Assembly (NCBI RefSeq): GCF_029892605.1
Contig: NZ_JARXWF010000002.1
Coordinates: 248,001-312,000, forward strand
DNA length: 64,000 nucleotides
DNA from: Parabacteroides sp. PM6-13
Lineage (GTDB): Bacteria; Bacteroidota; Bacteroidia; Bacteroidales; Tannerellaceae
Direction of reading: 5' to 3'
This document shows positions 20,024-27,590 of this stretch, in pieces (positions within the stretch are counted from its first letter, which is position 1; each line of letters opens with the position of its first letter). Under the pieces are notes generated by a model. The model was not told the origin of the DNA. It ran no database searches and saw only the letters and a program-made list of their open reading frames with translations. A program made the translations under genes and the position numbers.

Positions 20024-20512
20024 GAAGGAGAAGGGAGAAGGGAGAAGGGAGAAAGGAGAAAGGAGAAAGGGAGAAAGGAGAAGGGAGTGAGGGGGAAAGG
20101 GAGAGGTTGGCACAGATAGCAATCATAGATTGCCCCGCTCTGTAGCCAGTTGCCTCAGGCTGCTGGTCTTCAAATAGGAGGAAAGGGGAAGGTTTTTAGA
20201 AAGCCCGGAAGGGCTTCAACCTGGATAACCCCGTGCAAACCGTAGGTGCAGCTCGAGGTTGACGTAATATATATATCATGAGCTCCGTAGGAGGTCAACT
20301 ATTGAGCCCCTACGGAGCTCGTTTTTTATCATGCTCTCGTCCCCCGAGCTGCGCCTTAGCGGCTTGCACGGGGTTATCCACATCTAAGTCCTTCCGGACT
20401 TTAGCACCTTCACATCTTCCCTAAATTTGAAGGTGCAAGGTTTACAGAATATTGGAAGACGCCCCTTTCTCCCTTCTCCTTTCTCCCTTTCTCCCTTTCG
20501 AAAATCTCCCTC
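20024..20512. repeat. intergenic repeat island 2 (GA tract, F, B, CT tract)
   Basis: Between two convergent gene ends. A GGAGAAG/GGAGAAA heptamer tract (20026-20110) is followed by module F (20106-20172), palindrome B (20200-20402), a short inverted repeat carrying AAGGTGCAAG and its complement, then the heptamer tract on the opposite strand (about 20463-20510). No coding sequence is apparent in this 530-bp gap. Confidence 0.87.
20200..20402 (+). repeat. palindromic element B, copy 1
   Basis: Ends AAGCCCGGAAGGGCTT and AAGTCCTTCCGGACTT, with an inner pair GGATAACCCCGTGCAAACCG / CGGCTTGCACGGGGTTATCC and a core hairpin GAGCTCCGTAGG / CCTACGGAGCTC. Six copies occur in the window. This copy contains TTATCCACA at 20374-20382. 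Confidence 0.9.
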
Positions 20513-20543
20513 CACCAAAAATCATATTAAACCACCCCCACTA

Positions 20544-21857
20544 TCACTTCTCCCGAATAAACACATTAATCGGTGTCCCTGAGAAGTCCCAGTTGGCGCG
20601 GATCTTATTCTCCAGGAAGCGACGGTAGGGATCTTTGATCCATTGGGGCAGGTTACAGAAAAAGACAAAGGTTGGTACCTGTCCGGCCGGCAGCTGGGTG
20701 ATGTATTTGATCTTGATGTATTTCCCTTTATTGGCTGGAGGCGGCGTCTGCTCGATAATAGGCAGCATCACCTCATTCAGCTTAGCGGTAGAGACACGTT
20801 TGTTCCGGTTGTCATACACCGCTTTCGCCGTCTCCAACACCTTCAGGATACGCTGTTTGGTCAACGCCGAGATAAAGAGTATCGGGAAGTCCGTAAAAGG
20901 CGCAAAACGCTCCTTAATCGTATTGATATAATGGGTGATCGCCTTCTGGCTCTTATCGTCTATCAGGTCCCATTTATTCACGCAGACCACCAAGCCCTTT
21001 TTATTCTTCTGAATCAGGGAGAAGATATTCAAGTCCTGGCTCTCCACACCGCGCACCGCGTCGATCATCAACAGGCAGACATCCGAACTCTCGATCGCCC
21101 GGATAGAGCGTATCACCGAGTAGTATTCGATATCTTCATTCACCTTCCCCTTTTTCCGGATACCCGCCGTATCGACCAGGTAAAAGTTCAAGCCGAACTT
21201 ATCATATTTCGTATAAATAGAATCGCGGGTCGTACCGGCTATATCGGTCACGATATGACGCTCCTCGCCGATAAAAGCGTTGATAAGCGATGACTTCCCG
21301 GCATTCGGACGTCCTACGATCGCAATACGCGGCAGGTTATCCTCCAGCTCCTCCTCTTTCTTCTCCGGCAAGAGTTCGATGATCTTATCCAACAAATCAC
21401 CCGTGTTCGAGCCATTCACCGCCGACACACAGAAGGGATCGCCCAGTCCGAACGAATAGAACTCAGCCGCATAGGGATGCCGCTCAAAGGTATCCGCCTT
21501 ATTGGCCACCACAATGATCCGCTTTTTAGAACGGCGAAGGATAGAGGCGACCTTATCATCCAGGTCGGTTATCCCGTTCAATATATCGACCACGAAGAGG
21601 ATCACATCCGCCTCTTCAATAGCTATCTGTACCTGTTTGTTGATCTCTTCCTCAAAAACATCTTCGGAATTAACCACCCAACCGCCGGTGTCGATCAACG
21701 AGAACTCACGTCCCGTCCACTCCACCATACCATACTGGCGGTCACGGGTCGTTCCCGCCTCTTCGTTCACGATCGCCTGACGCGTCTTCGTCAACCGATT
21801 AAACAAGGTTGATTTCCCCACATTCGGGCGACCTACGATTGCAACTATATTACTCAT
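20544..21857 (-). CDS. der: ribosome biogenesis GTPase Der (EngA)
   Basis: 437 residues with two tandem GTPase domains. Domain 1 has [19 protein letters not shown] and ANKAD; domain 2 has [22 protein letters not shown] and NKWDL. A C-terminal KH-like domain (residues ~350-437) follows. This two-G-domain layout is unique to Der, which acts in 50S subunit assembly. It is the last gene of the yceD-rpmF-fabH-era-der series on this strand, separated from era by a 124-bp repeat-filled gap. Confidence 0.97.
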   Translation of the reverse strand: MSNIVAIVGRPNVGKSTLFNRLTKTRQAIVNEEAGTTRDRQYGMVEWTGREFSLIDTGGWVVNSEDVFEEEINKQVQIAIEEADVILFVVDILNGITDLDDKVASILRRSKKRIIVVANKADTFERHPYAAEFYSFGLGDPFCVSAVNGSNTGDLLDKIIELLPEKKEEELEDNLPRIAIVGRPNAGKSSLINAFIGEERHIVTDIAGTTRDSIYTKYDKFGLNFYLVDTAGIRKKGKVNEDIEYYSVIRSIRAIESSDVCLLMIDAVRGVESQDLNIFSLIQKNKKGLVVCVNKWDLIDDKSQKAITHYINTIKERFAPFTDFPILFISALTKQRILKVLETAKAVYDNRNKRVSTAKLNEVMLPIIEQTPPPANKGKYIKIKYITQLPAGQVPTFVFFCNLPQWIKDPYRRFLENKIRANWDFSGTPINVFIREK

Positions 21858-21859
21858 TT

Positions 21860-21981
21860 TTATAATTATGAATTATGAATTATGAATTATGAATAGAAGA
21901 TCGCTTAGCGCAGCGCAAAGCAATTATGAGTTATGCCCTGATCGAGTTCATAATTCATAATTTATAATTCATAATTCCTAC
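21860..21981. repeat. heptamer repeats and H-type module between era and der
   Basis: Two blocks of a TATGAAT/ATTCATA heptamer repeat (about 21863-21898 and, as the complement, 21948-21978) flank a short segment (AGAAGATCGCTTAGCGCAGC and following) related in inverse to the 39-bp repeat at 25383-25512. The blocks face each other and could pair as a hairpin in the era-der transcript. Confidence 0.75.
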
Positions 21982-22875
21982 CTATTCCATCGTGTATCCA
22001 TACGAACGCAACAGATTATCCCTGTTACGCCAGTCTTTTTCTACTTTGACAAACATCTCCAAAAAGACCTTCTTGTCAAAGAACCGTTCGATATCCTTCC
22101 GGGCCATCTGCCCCACCTTCTTCAAGGCAGCACCTTTATGCCCGATGATAATGCCCTTCTGCGAATCGCGTTCCACCACGATCAACGCCTTGATATGTAT
22201 CATCTTCTCGTCCTCCTTAAACAGCTCCACGATCACTTCCACTGCATAAGGAATCTCCTTCTGATAATAAAGCAGGATCTTCTCCCGTATTATCTCCGTC
22301 ACAAAAAAGCGAGCCGGCTTATCCGTCAGCGCGTCCTTCTCAAAGTAAGGAGGCGACTCAGGCATCAGCTCTTCCACCCGTTTGCGTATATATTCGATAT
22401 TGAAATTCGAGAGAGCCGACAGCGGCAATATCTCCGCCTTAGGCAACAACTCTTTCCAATTGGCCACCAATTCTTCAAGCTTCTCCTGCGTCGTCAGGTC
22501 GATCTTATTGATCAACAACAACACCGGACAGTCCACCTTCTGCACCCGTTCCAGAAACGCCTCGTTCTTATCGATCGTCTCCACCACATCGGTCACATAC
22601 AATAAAACATCCGCATCGCCCAGAGCCGATTGCGAGAAGTTAAGCATCGACTGCTGCAACTTATAATTGGGTTGCAACACCCCCGGTGTATCCGAGTAAA
22701 CGATTTGCATATCCTCGGTGTTCACAATCCCCATAATGCGGTGGCGAGTCGTCTGCGCCTTCGAGGTGATGATAGAGATGCGTTCCCCTACCAACCGGTT
22801 CATCAGCGTCGACTTCCCCACATTGGGATTCCCGACAATATTAACAAATCCCGATTTATGCTTTTTTTCCGTCAT
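21982..22875 (-). CDS. era: GTPase Era
   Basis: 297 residues: [14 protein letters not shown] (P-loop), [14 protein letters not shown], then a KH RNA-binding domain in the last ~90 residues ([20 protein letters not shown]). Era binds 16S rRNA near its 3' end and helps mature the 30S subunit. The start overlaps the end of fabH by 20 bp, so translation of the two is probably coupled. Confidence 0.97.
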   Translation of the reverse strand: MTEKKHKSGFVNIVGNPNVGKSTLMNRLVGERISIITSKAQTTRHRIMGIVNTEDMQIVYSDTPGVLQPNYKLQQSMLNFSQSALGDADVLLYVTDVVETIDKNEAFLERVQKVDCPVLLLINKIDLTTQEKLEELVANWKELLPKAEILPLSALSNFNIEYIRKRVEELMPESPPYFEKDALTDKPARFFVTEIIREKILLYYQKEIPYAVEVIVELFKEDEKMIHIKALIVVERDSQKGIIIGHKGAALKKVGQMARKDIERFFDKKVFLEMFVKVEKDWRNRDNLLRSYGYTME

Positions 22876-23860
22876 AGCCCCATTTCAGGTAAACCGCGCC
22901 ATAGGTGAAACCGGCACCAAAAGCCGCCAGGATCATATTATCCCCTTTCTTCAACTTCTCTTCCCATTCCCACAGGCAGAGAGGGATCGAACCGGCGCTT
23001 GTATTGCCATATTGTTGGATATTCACCATCACCTGCTCATCGGTCACCCCCAGACGGCGTGCTGCCGCGTCGATGATCCGTTTATTCGCCTGGTGAGGCA
23101 CTACCCAATGTATATCTTCATTGGTCAACCCATTGCGTGCCACGATCTCTGCCGCCACATCCGCCATATAGGTCACCGCGTGCTTAAACACATACTTCCC
23201 ATCCTGATACACCGAGTGCATCTTCTTATCCACCGTCTCATGCGAAGAGGGATAAGCCGAGCCGCCCCCTTTCATATAGAGGTACTCACGGCCGCTTCCG
23301 TCGGTGCGCAGGATACTATCCATCAGCCCGATCGCCTCCGTAGTCGGTTCCAGCATGACCGCCGCACATCCGTCGCCAAACAAGGGTGCCGTGTTGCGGT
23401 CGCTGTAGTCGGTGATCGCCGTCATCTTATCGCCCGAAACCAGGATCACCTTCTTATATTGTCCCGAGCGTATATAATTGGCAGCTGTCTCCAGTCCATA
23501 GATAAAACCGGAACAGGCCGCTTGCATATCAAAAGTAAGCGCGTTCACACAGCCGGTCTCATACGCCACAATCGACGCGGTGGTCGGGAAACCAAAGTCC
23601 GGCGTGGTCGTAGCGCAAAACACCACATCCACCTCTTTCGGATCTACCCCCGTCTTCTCCAACAGTTGGTTGACAGCGCGAATACCCATATAGGATAGTC
23701 CCAGCCCCTCTCCACGCAGGATACGGCGCTCTTTGATTCCCACACGGGTGGTGATCCACTCATCGGAGGTCTCTACCAATTTCTCGATGTCCGCGTTCGT
23801 CAACCGCTCTTCGGGAACATAGCCTCCTATACCTGTAATAACCGCATTCAATCTCTCCAT
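22856..23860 (-). CDS. fabH: 3-oxoacyl-ACP synthase III (FabH)
   Basis: 334 residues with the full catalytic triad: Cys116 ([11 protein letters not shown]), His256 (VPHQANKRI) and Asn286 ([10 protein letters not shown]). FabH condenses acetyl-CoA (or a branched primer) with malonyl-ACP to start fatty acid synthesis. In the yceD-rpmF-fabH arrangement the usual plsX between rpmF and fabH is absent. It overlaps era by 20 bp at its 3' end. Confidence 0.96.
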   Translation of the reverse strand: MERLNAVITGIGGYVPEERLTNADIEKLVETSDEWITTRVGIKERRILRGEGLGLSYMGIRAVNQLLEKTGVDPKEVDVVFCATTTPDFGFPTTASIVAYETGCVNALTFDMQAACSGFIYGLETAANYIRSGQYKKVILVSGDKMTAITDYSDRNTAPLFGDGCAAVMLEPTTEAIGLMDSILRTDGSGREYLYMKGGGSAYPSSHETVDKKMHSVYQDGKYVFKHAVTYMADVAAEIVARNGLTNEDIHWVVPHQANKRIIDAAARRLGVTDEQVMVNIQQYGNTSAGSIPLCLWEWEEKLKKGDNMILAAFGAGFTYGAVYLKWGYDGKKA

Positions 23861-24045
23861 ATATCTACTTTGTTTTATGACTTAGTTTTTGAGGTTTTCT
23901 TTTGCACCGGGCTTCAGCACCTTCAACCCCTTAAAATAAATGAAGCACGAAGGCTCTTCTTCTTCATAATTAATCATTAAACAATGTAACAATTAATCAT
24001 TCCCAAGACCCTCCGTGCCTCTCTTACCTTAAGGAACGCTCTCTC
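23861..24045. other. 185-bp spacer between rpmF and fabH
   Basis: No gene. On the transcribed (minus) strand there is an imperfect inverted repeat around a GCACGGAGGG-type segment and its partner CCTTCGTGCTTC, and AATTAATCATT heptamer-like repeats. It may act as an attenuator or processing hairpin between rpmF and fabH, but this is only inferred. Confidence 0.35.
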
Positions 24046-24231
24046 TTAAAGCGCTGCTTCTTTCTCGATAGCTAATTTACCTCTGTAATAGCCGCATTCA
24101 CCACATACGGTGTGATAAATATGCCATGCGCCGCAGTTTGGGCAGATGGCCATGGTGGGAGCTACCGCCTTGTCGTGCGATCTGCGCTTTCCTTGTCTAG
24201 CTGAGCCTTGTCTTCTTTTAGGATGTGCCAT
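24046..24231 (-). CDS. rpmF: 50S ribosomal protein L32
   Basis: 61 residues starting MAHPKRRQGSARQGKRRSHD, with the zinc-ribbon cysteines intact (CPNCG and CGECG). L32 is a small component of the large subunit near the peptidyl transferase centre. It follows yceD by 21 bp, the near-universal pairing. Confidence 0.97.
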   Translation of the reverse strand: MAHPKRRQGSARQGKRRSHDKAVAPTMAICPNCGAWHIYHTVCGECGYYRGKLAIEKEAAL

Positions 24232-24252
24232 TTTAGTTGTATTTAATTATTA

Positions 24253-24819
24253 TTAATCTTCCAGTAAACCTTTCAAAGCATCCCAGCGCGGATCGGTCGC
24301 GTCAGCCTGTCCTTCATCCAACGAGTTATCCGTGTCGACCACGTCATCCTCCTCTTCGTCCGAACTGCTTGCCGTATGCTTTTTCAATTTCGACGACATA
24401 CTCTTATTACATTTGCCCGGTGCGTGAACATGCTTCATGGGAATGGCCAAGGCCACAAACTCATAGAGGAACCAGGCCAGGTTGATCGCCCCTTCTTCCT
24501 CCGGGATCACGACGATCTCGTCGCTCTCTTCCGCATATTCCTTACCGAACTTCACCACCAGGCGACTCTTTGTCTCCACCGGCAGCTCCATATCGTCTAA
24601 ACAACGGTCGCAGGGAACCATCACTGTCCCGCTTAGTTCAAAGTCCATTTCAAAAGCCACCGAGGTACGCTTCAAGGTCAGGACAACATCCACCTTCCCC
24701 TTCTGCACCTCATCGCCATCGATATTCACAAAGAACATATTATCCAGCAGATACCTGTATTCATGCACCCCCTGAGGTAAATTCTTTAGATCAATCTTAT
24801 ATGAATCAAACTTTCCCAA
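24253..24819 (-). CDS. yceD: YceD/DUF177 family protein
   Basis: About 188 residues with the DUF177 core: FELSGTVMVPCDRCLDDMELPV (CxxC) and, later, a Cys in HAPGKCN, then an acidic Ser-rich linker and a conserved end (DPRWDALKGLLED). YceD is linked to 23S rRNA/ribosome assembly and is nearly always upstream of rpmF, as here. The frame is open to a TTG at 24846, but that codon lies inside a perfect -7 promoter box, so translation must begin downstream; the TTG at 24819 (LGKFDSYKI) best matches family N-termini. A TTG start is uncommon, so the start is less sure than the gene. Confidence 0.87.
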   Translation of the reverse strand: MGKFDSYKIDLKNLPQGVHEYRYLLDNMFFVNIDGDEVQKGKVDVVLTLKRTSVAFEMDFELSGTVMVPCDRCLDDMELPVETKSRLVVKFGKEYAEESDEIVVIPEEEGAINLAWFLYEFVALAIPMKHVHAPGKCNKSMSSKLKKHTASSSDEEEDDVVDTDNSLDEGQADATDPRWDALKGLLED

Positions 24820-24843
24820 AACCGCTTTATGTAAAAAACCTTG

Positions 24844-24877
24844 CAAAGGTAGGAAAAAAATAAATCACTTTGGCAAA
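24844..24877 (-). promoter_or_regulatory. promoter of yceD-rpmF-fabH-era
   Basis: The -7 box TACCTTTG (24844-24851) and the -33 TTTG (24874-24877) on the minus strand are separated by 22 bp, matching the Bacteroidetes consensus. Predicted start near 24840. Confidence 0.65.
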
Positions 24878-24883
24878 TAGGAG

Positions 24884-24918
24884 TCATAAATTATGAATTA
24901 TGAATTATGAATTATGAG
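24884..24918. repeat. TATGAAT heptamer repeat upstream of yceD
   Basis: About four head-to-tail copies of the heptamer TATGAAT (ATTCATA on the other strand), just upstream of the yceD promoter. Confidence 0.75.
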
Positions 24919-24994
24919 GTTCTCCTAATAGCGAAGCTTGATATCAAAGGATTGGCCTCTCTCCAAAAGTTCTATTTACCCTAAAGAATCAGCC

Positions 24995-25369
24995 CTATTT
25001 ACCCTTTTTACCTCTCTCTTTTGTAGTCCTAACAATGGCTGTTATGATACGTTTCAATTCTTCCGCGTCATAATATATACTTTGGAAGGCGGTTTCATCC
25101 AGGTAGTCGGAATAATACAGCAACTTCAGCCAATACAAGGTTTCGTTACATTCCTTTTGCGCGATGGCCAACTTATGAATGAAATCCGCTTCGCTTTCCG
25201 CATTTTCACTTTCACTCTGCAATGCGCCAATGGCCGTTCCCGAACGTATTAACTGCTTCGACAGTATATACTCCTTCTTCTCCTCTGTCAAATACTTAAA
25301 CAATTTCACTATCCGCAACGCGAATGCAAAACTCTTTTCCCGTACAACATTCTCTTTCATATTCTTCAT
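24995..25369 (-). CDS. four-helix bundle protein (S23-like family)
   Basis: 124 residues, almost entirely helical: REKSFAFALRIVKLFKYLTEEKKEYILSKQ..., RSGTAIGA and ESENAESEADFIHKLAIAQKECNETLYWLKLL are the hallmarks of the S23/four-helix bundle family. In some bacteria such proteins are encoded inside 23S rRNA intervening sequences; here and in most Bacteroidetes they are free-standing. The function is unknown; pentameric structures are known in the family. Start may be ATG 25369 or the second ATG at 25360 (MKENVV). It is flanked by heptamer and 39-bp repeats on both sides. Confidence 0.85.
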   Translation of the reverse strand: MKNMKENVVREKSFAFALRIVKLFKYLTEEKKEYILSKQLIRSGTAIGALQSESENAESEADFIHKLAIAQKECNETLYWLKLLYYSDYLDETAFQSIYYDAEELKRIITAIVRTTKERGKKGK

Positions 25370-25382
25370 AGTTAAAGTTTTT

Positions 25383-25534
25383 CATAATTGCTCTGCGCCT
25401 GCGGCTAAGCGATCTTCGATTCCGATCTTCGATTCATAATTGCTCTGCGCCTGCGGCTAAGCGATCTTCGATTCATAATTGCTCTGCGCCTGCGGCTAAG
25501 CGATCTTCGATTCATAATTCATAATTCATAATTC
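25383..25534. repeat. 39-bp tandem repeat (3 copies) plus ATTCATA heptamers
   Basis: The 39-bp unit beginning CATAATTGCTCTGCGCCTGC occurs at 25383-25421, 25435-25473 and 25474-25512, with a 13-bp partial duplication after the first. A block of ATTCATA heptamers (25507-25534) follows. It lies between the sensor kinase 3' end and the four-helix bundle gene start. Confidence 0.9.
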
Positions 25535-25542
25535 GTATTGAA

Positions 25543-26700
25543 TTACCTCTTCGGTAATTCAATACGGAACGTCGTCCCCCGTCCCACCTCGCTACTCTTG
25601 ACGTATATCTTGCCATTGTGGTAGGATTCTACGATGCGTTTCACTAGCGAGAGACCCAACCCCCAGCCACGTGCCTTCGTGGTGTATCCGGGGCTAAAAA
25701 CGGTCTTAAAACGCGACTTAGGTATTCCCTTCCCACTATCGGTTACATCAATGCGCACCTCCTTCTGTCCCTCTTCCATCCGGATCAGGATATCCCCTTG
25801 CCCACTCATGGCATCCACCGCGTTCTTGATCAGATTCTCCATCACCCAGGAGAAGAGCGAGTCATTAATCTTCACCCGCACGGGATGGTCGGGCATCTCC
25901 ATCGTGATACGCACCTTCGCCGAGATACGCGTCTCCAGGTAGCTCACCGCGTTACGCACCGAATCCACCAGGTTCACCGGTGTCGGGTCCGGACGCGAGC
26001 CGATCTTCGAGAAGCGGTCGGCCACCATCTCCAGGCGCGACACATCCTTCTGCATCTCAGCCAGGAGCGACGGATCGATCTCTTTCATCTTCAGGTATTC
26101 CACCCAGGCCATAAGCGACGAGATAGGTGTACCAAGCTGATGCGCCGTCTCTTTCGAGAGACCTACCCACACCCGGTTCTGTTCCGCCCGCTTGGTACTC
26201 GCCAGCGCCAGGAAAGAGATCAGGATAAAGATAAAGACCACCGCCAATTGTACGTAAGGGTAGATACTCAGCCGTTTCAATATCACCGAGTCATCATAAT
26301 AGAGGTAATGCACCGTCTCCTCGTCCACCTCCATGGCGATCGGCGGGTTCTTGGTCTTCAACACCGCCAGCTTCTCTTGCAGGAACAACTCCGGCTCCTC
26401 CTCCGGCTCGTCGATATTCTTATAATAGAGGATACTATCATCCGCGCGACAGAGAATCACCGGTATGGTCCGGTTCCCCTCGACGATACGCAGGTAGAGC
26501 GACATATCCGTCTCCAACAGATTCTGCTCCTTCAGCATCGACCGCTGCGCCTCGGCGAAGATCTCCATCTTCTCACGCTCCTCACCCGCCAACTGCTTGG
26601 TCAGCATATTGGAAAACACCAACGACGCCCCCGCGATCACCATCGCGACCAGGATAAATACATATTTCAACCGCTGCCCGGTATCCGATATTGTTGCCAT
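25543..26700 (-). CDS. membrane sensor histidine kinase
   Basis: 385 residues. Two transmembrane helices (about residues 10-31 and 142-165) enclose a ~110-residue periplasmic sensor region. The H-box is SKETAHQLGTPISSL with the phospho-accepting His; no HAMP domain is evident. The ATPase domain has the N-box ENLIKNAVDAM, G1 DSGKGIPK, and G2 GWGLGLSLVKRIVE. No response regulator is adjacent, so the partner is elsewhere. ATG 26700; the -7 box ends only 5 bp upstream, so the mRNA may be leaderless. Confidence 0.9.
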   Translation of the reverse strand: MATISDTGQRLKYVFILVAMVIAGASLVFSNMLTKQLAGEEREKMEIFAEAQRSMLKEQNLLETDMSLYLRIVEGNRTIPVILCRADDSILYYKNIDEPEEEPELFLQEKLAVLKTKNPPIAMEVDEETVHYLYYDDSVILKRLSIYPYVQLAVVFIFILISFLALASTKRAEQNRVWVGLSKETAHQLGTPISSLMAWVEYLKMKEIDPSLLAEMQKDVSRLEMVADRFSKIGSRPDPTPVNLVDSVRNAVSYLETRISAKVRITMEMPDHPVRVKINDSLFSWVMENLIKNAVDAMSGQGDILIRMEEGQKEVRIDVTDSGKGIPKSRFKTVFSPGYTTKARGWGLGLSLVKRIVESYHNGKIYVKSSEVGRGTTFRIELPKR

Positions 26701-26704
26701 ACGC

Positions 26705-26712
26705 CAAAGATA
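26705..26712 (-). promoter_or_regulatory. -7 promoter box abutting the sensor kinase start
   Basis: TATCTTTG on the minus strand is a perfect match. Since transcription normally begins ~4 nt further on, the start would be at about 26701, next to the ATG at 26700. Confidence 0.5.
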
Positions 26713-26717
26713 GAATT

Positions 26718-26752
<35 letters not shown>

Positions 26753-26775
26753 TGATATGCACACATGTCCCCCCC

Positions 26776-26881
26776 GTAGAGGCAGCATGCCTGCTGCCTC
26801 CCAATTATTTTGCACAATGGGCGATGATATTCAAATTTCCCAATCAAAAAGAAAGAGAGGCAGCAGGCATGCTGCCTCTAC
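26776..26881. mobile_element. element E, copy 1 (MITE-like, 25-bp perfect inverted ends)
   Basis: Ends at 26776-26800 and 26857-26881 are perfect 25-bp inverted repeats, themselves partly palindromic around GCAGCATGCCTGC. The 56-bp AT-rich core is shared with the inverted copy at 32753-32854. A further half copy lies at 26894-26920. No coding capacity. Confidence 0.65.
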
Positions 26882-26945
26882 AAACACGCACATGTACAGG
26901 CAGCATGCCTGCTGCCTCTTCCATCGATAACCCCTCCCCCATACC

Positions 26946-26971
26946 AAAAAAAACGCTCCTTTTCGGGAGCG
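26946..26971 (-). terminator. terminator after the antitoxin-like gene
   Basis: On the minus strand a GGAGCG/CGCTCC hairpin is followed by eight T residues, 50 bp beyond the stop of the gene at 27022-27252. Confidence 0.6.
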
Positions 26972-27021
26972 CTTCTGTTCTTCATCTAAATGATTGCTGA
27001 ATAATGACCTATATCAATTAT

Positions 27022-27252
27022 TCATTCCTGATATTTTTTAAGAAATTCTTCGTGTGTGATCGTTTGACCATTCCGATACTGCTGGATGGCTCTATCCACA
27101 GACTCTTCTAACTCTTTTGGAGTCATTTGACAAGGGGCATTCGATTCTTTTTTTAGACAAGCTATCAACCTATCTAAAACCGTTTCGTCTGTCTCTTGCC
27201 GAATCTGGCGAATTAACTCCGCCCGCTTTGTATGTATAGCAAATGTGCTCAT
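27022..27252 (-). CDS. small antitoxin-like protein, no toxin partner
   Basis: 76 residues, helical and charged. The second half (LEESVDRAIQQYRNGQTITHEEFLKKY) has the pattern of antitoxin-type proteins in which a short helix precedes a G-x-x-I/V-S/T-H-E-E-V/F tail. The first half may bind a partner or dimerise. In toxin-antitoxin loci a toxin gene would follow directly; here only repeats and a terminator follow. It has its own promoter (TATATTTG at 27290-27297), which supports it being a real gene. Function not established. Confidence 0.6.
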   Translation of the reverse strand: MSTFAIHTKRAELIRQIRQETDETVLDRLIACLKKESNAPCQMTPKELEESVDRAIQQYRNGQTITHEEFLKKYQE

Positions 27253-27289
27253 AATGTAACACGTTAATCTTTTACAATCCTACCTTATA

Positions 27290-27297
27290 CAAATATA
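27290..27297 (-). promoter_or_regulatory. -7 promoter box of the antitoxin-like gene
   Basis: TATATTTG on the minus strand, perfect match, with a ~34-nt leader to the ATG at 27252. Confidence 0.5.
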
Positions 27298-27404
27298 GCA
27301 TTTTTTTTGAAACCACGAAGTCCTAATCTTCCCAAATCTGAAAACGCTCCTTTATCCTTTATCCTTTCTCCTTTCCGCTTCCCCATAACAAAAAAGGCTT
27401 GCTG

Positions 27405-27485
27405 CCTCTGATTGGGAGGCAGCAGGCATGCTGCCTCTACAAAAAACCAACCATCGATAATCATGCCCGGATCCATATCCCATAA
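27405..27485. repeat. element E, partial copy with shared flank
   Basis: An E-type end (GAGGCAGCAGGCATGCTGCC) with a shorter opposing arm. The adjoining ~45 bp (CCATCGATAATCATGCCCGG and following) also flank the copy at 32753, so the repeated unit extends beyond the inverted ends. Confidence 0.6.
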
Positions 27486-27486
27486 C

Positions 27487-27523
27487 AAAAAAAGCGCCCC
27501 CCAAAGGGAGCGCTTCTTTTTTT
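27487..27523. terminator. bidirectional terminator after the DUF6383-like gene
   Basis: AAGCGC and GCGCTT arms extended by C/G pairs, with T runs on both sides. It lies 70-100 bp after the stop of the large secreted protein and also ends readthrough from the other direction. Confidence 0.65.
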
Positions 27524-27590
27524 GTATCTGAAATGATTGCTGAATAATGACGTATATCAATTATCCATTATCATTTATCCATTATCAGGA

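Noticed and set aside
27285-27560. 91-codon frame on the minus strand
   Set aside because: It crosses the terminator at 27487 and an E element end; no promoter or similarity.
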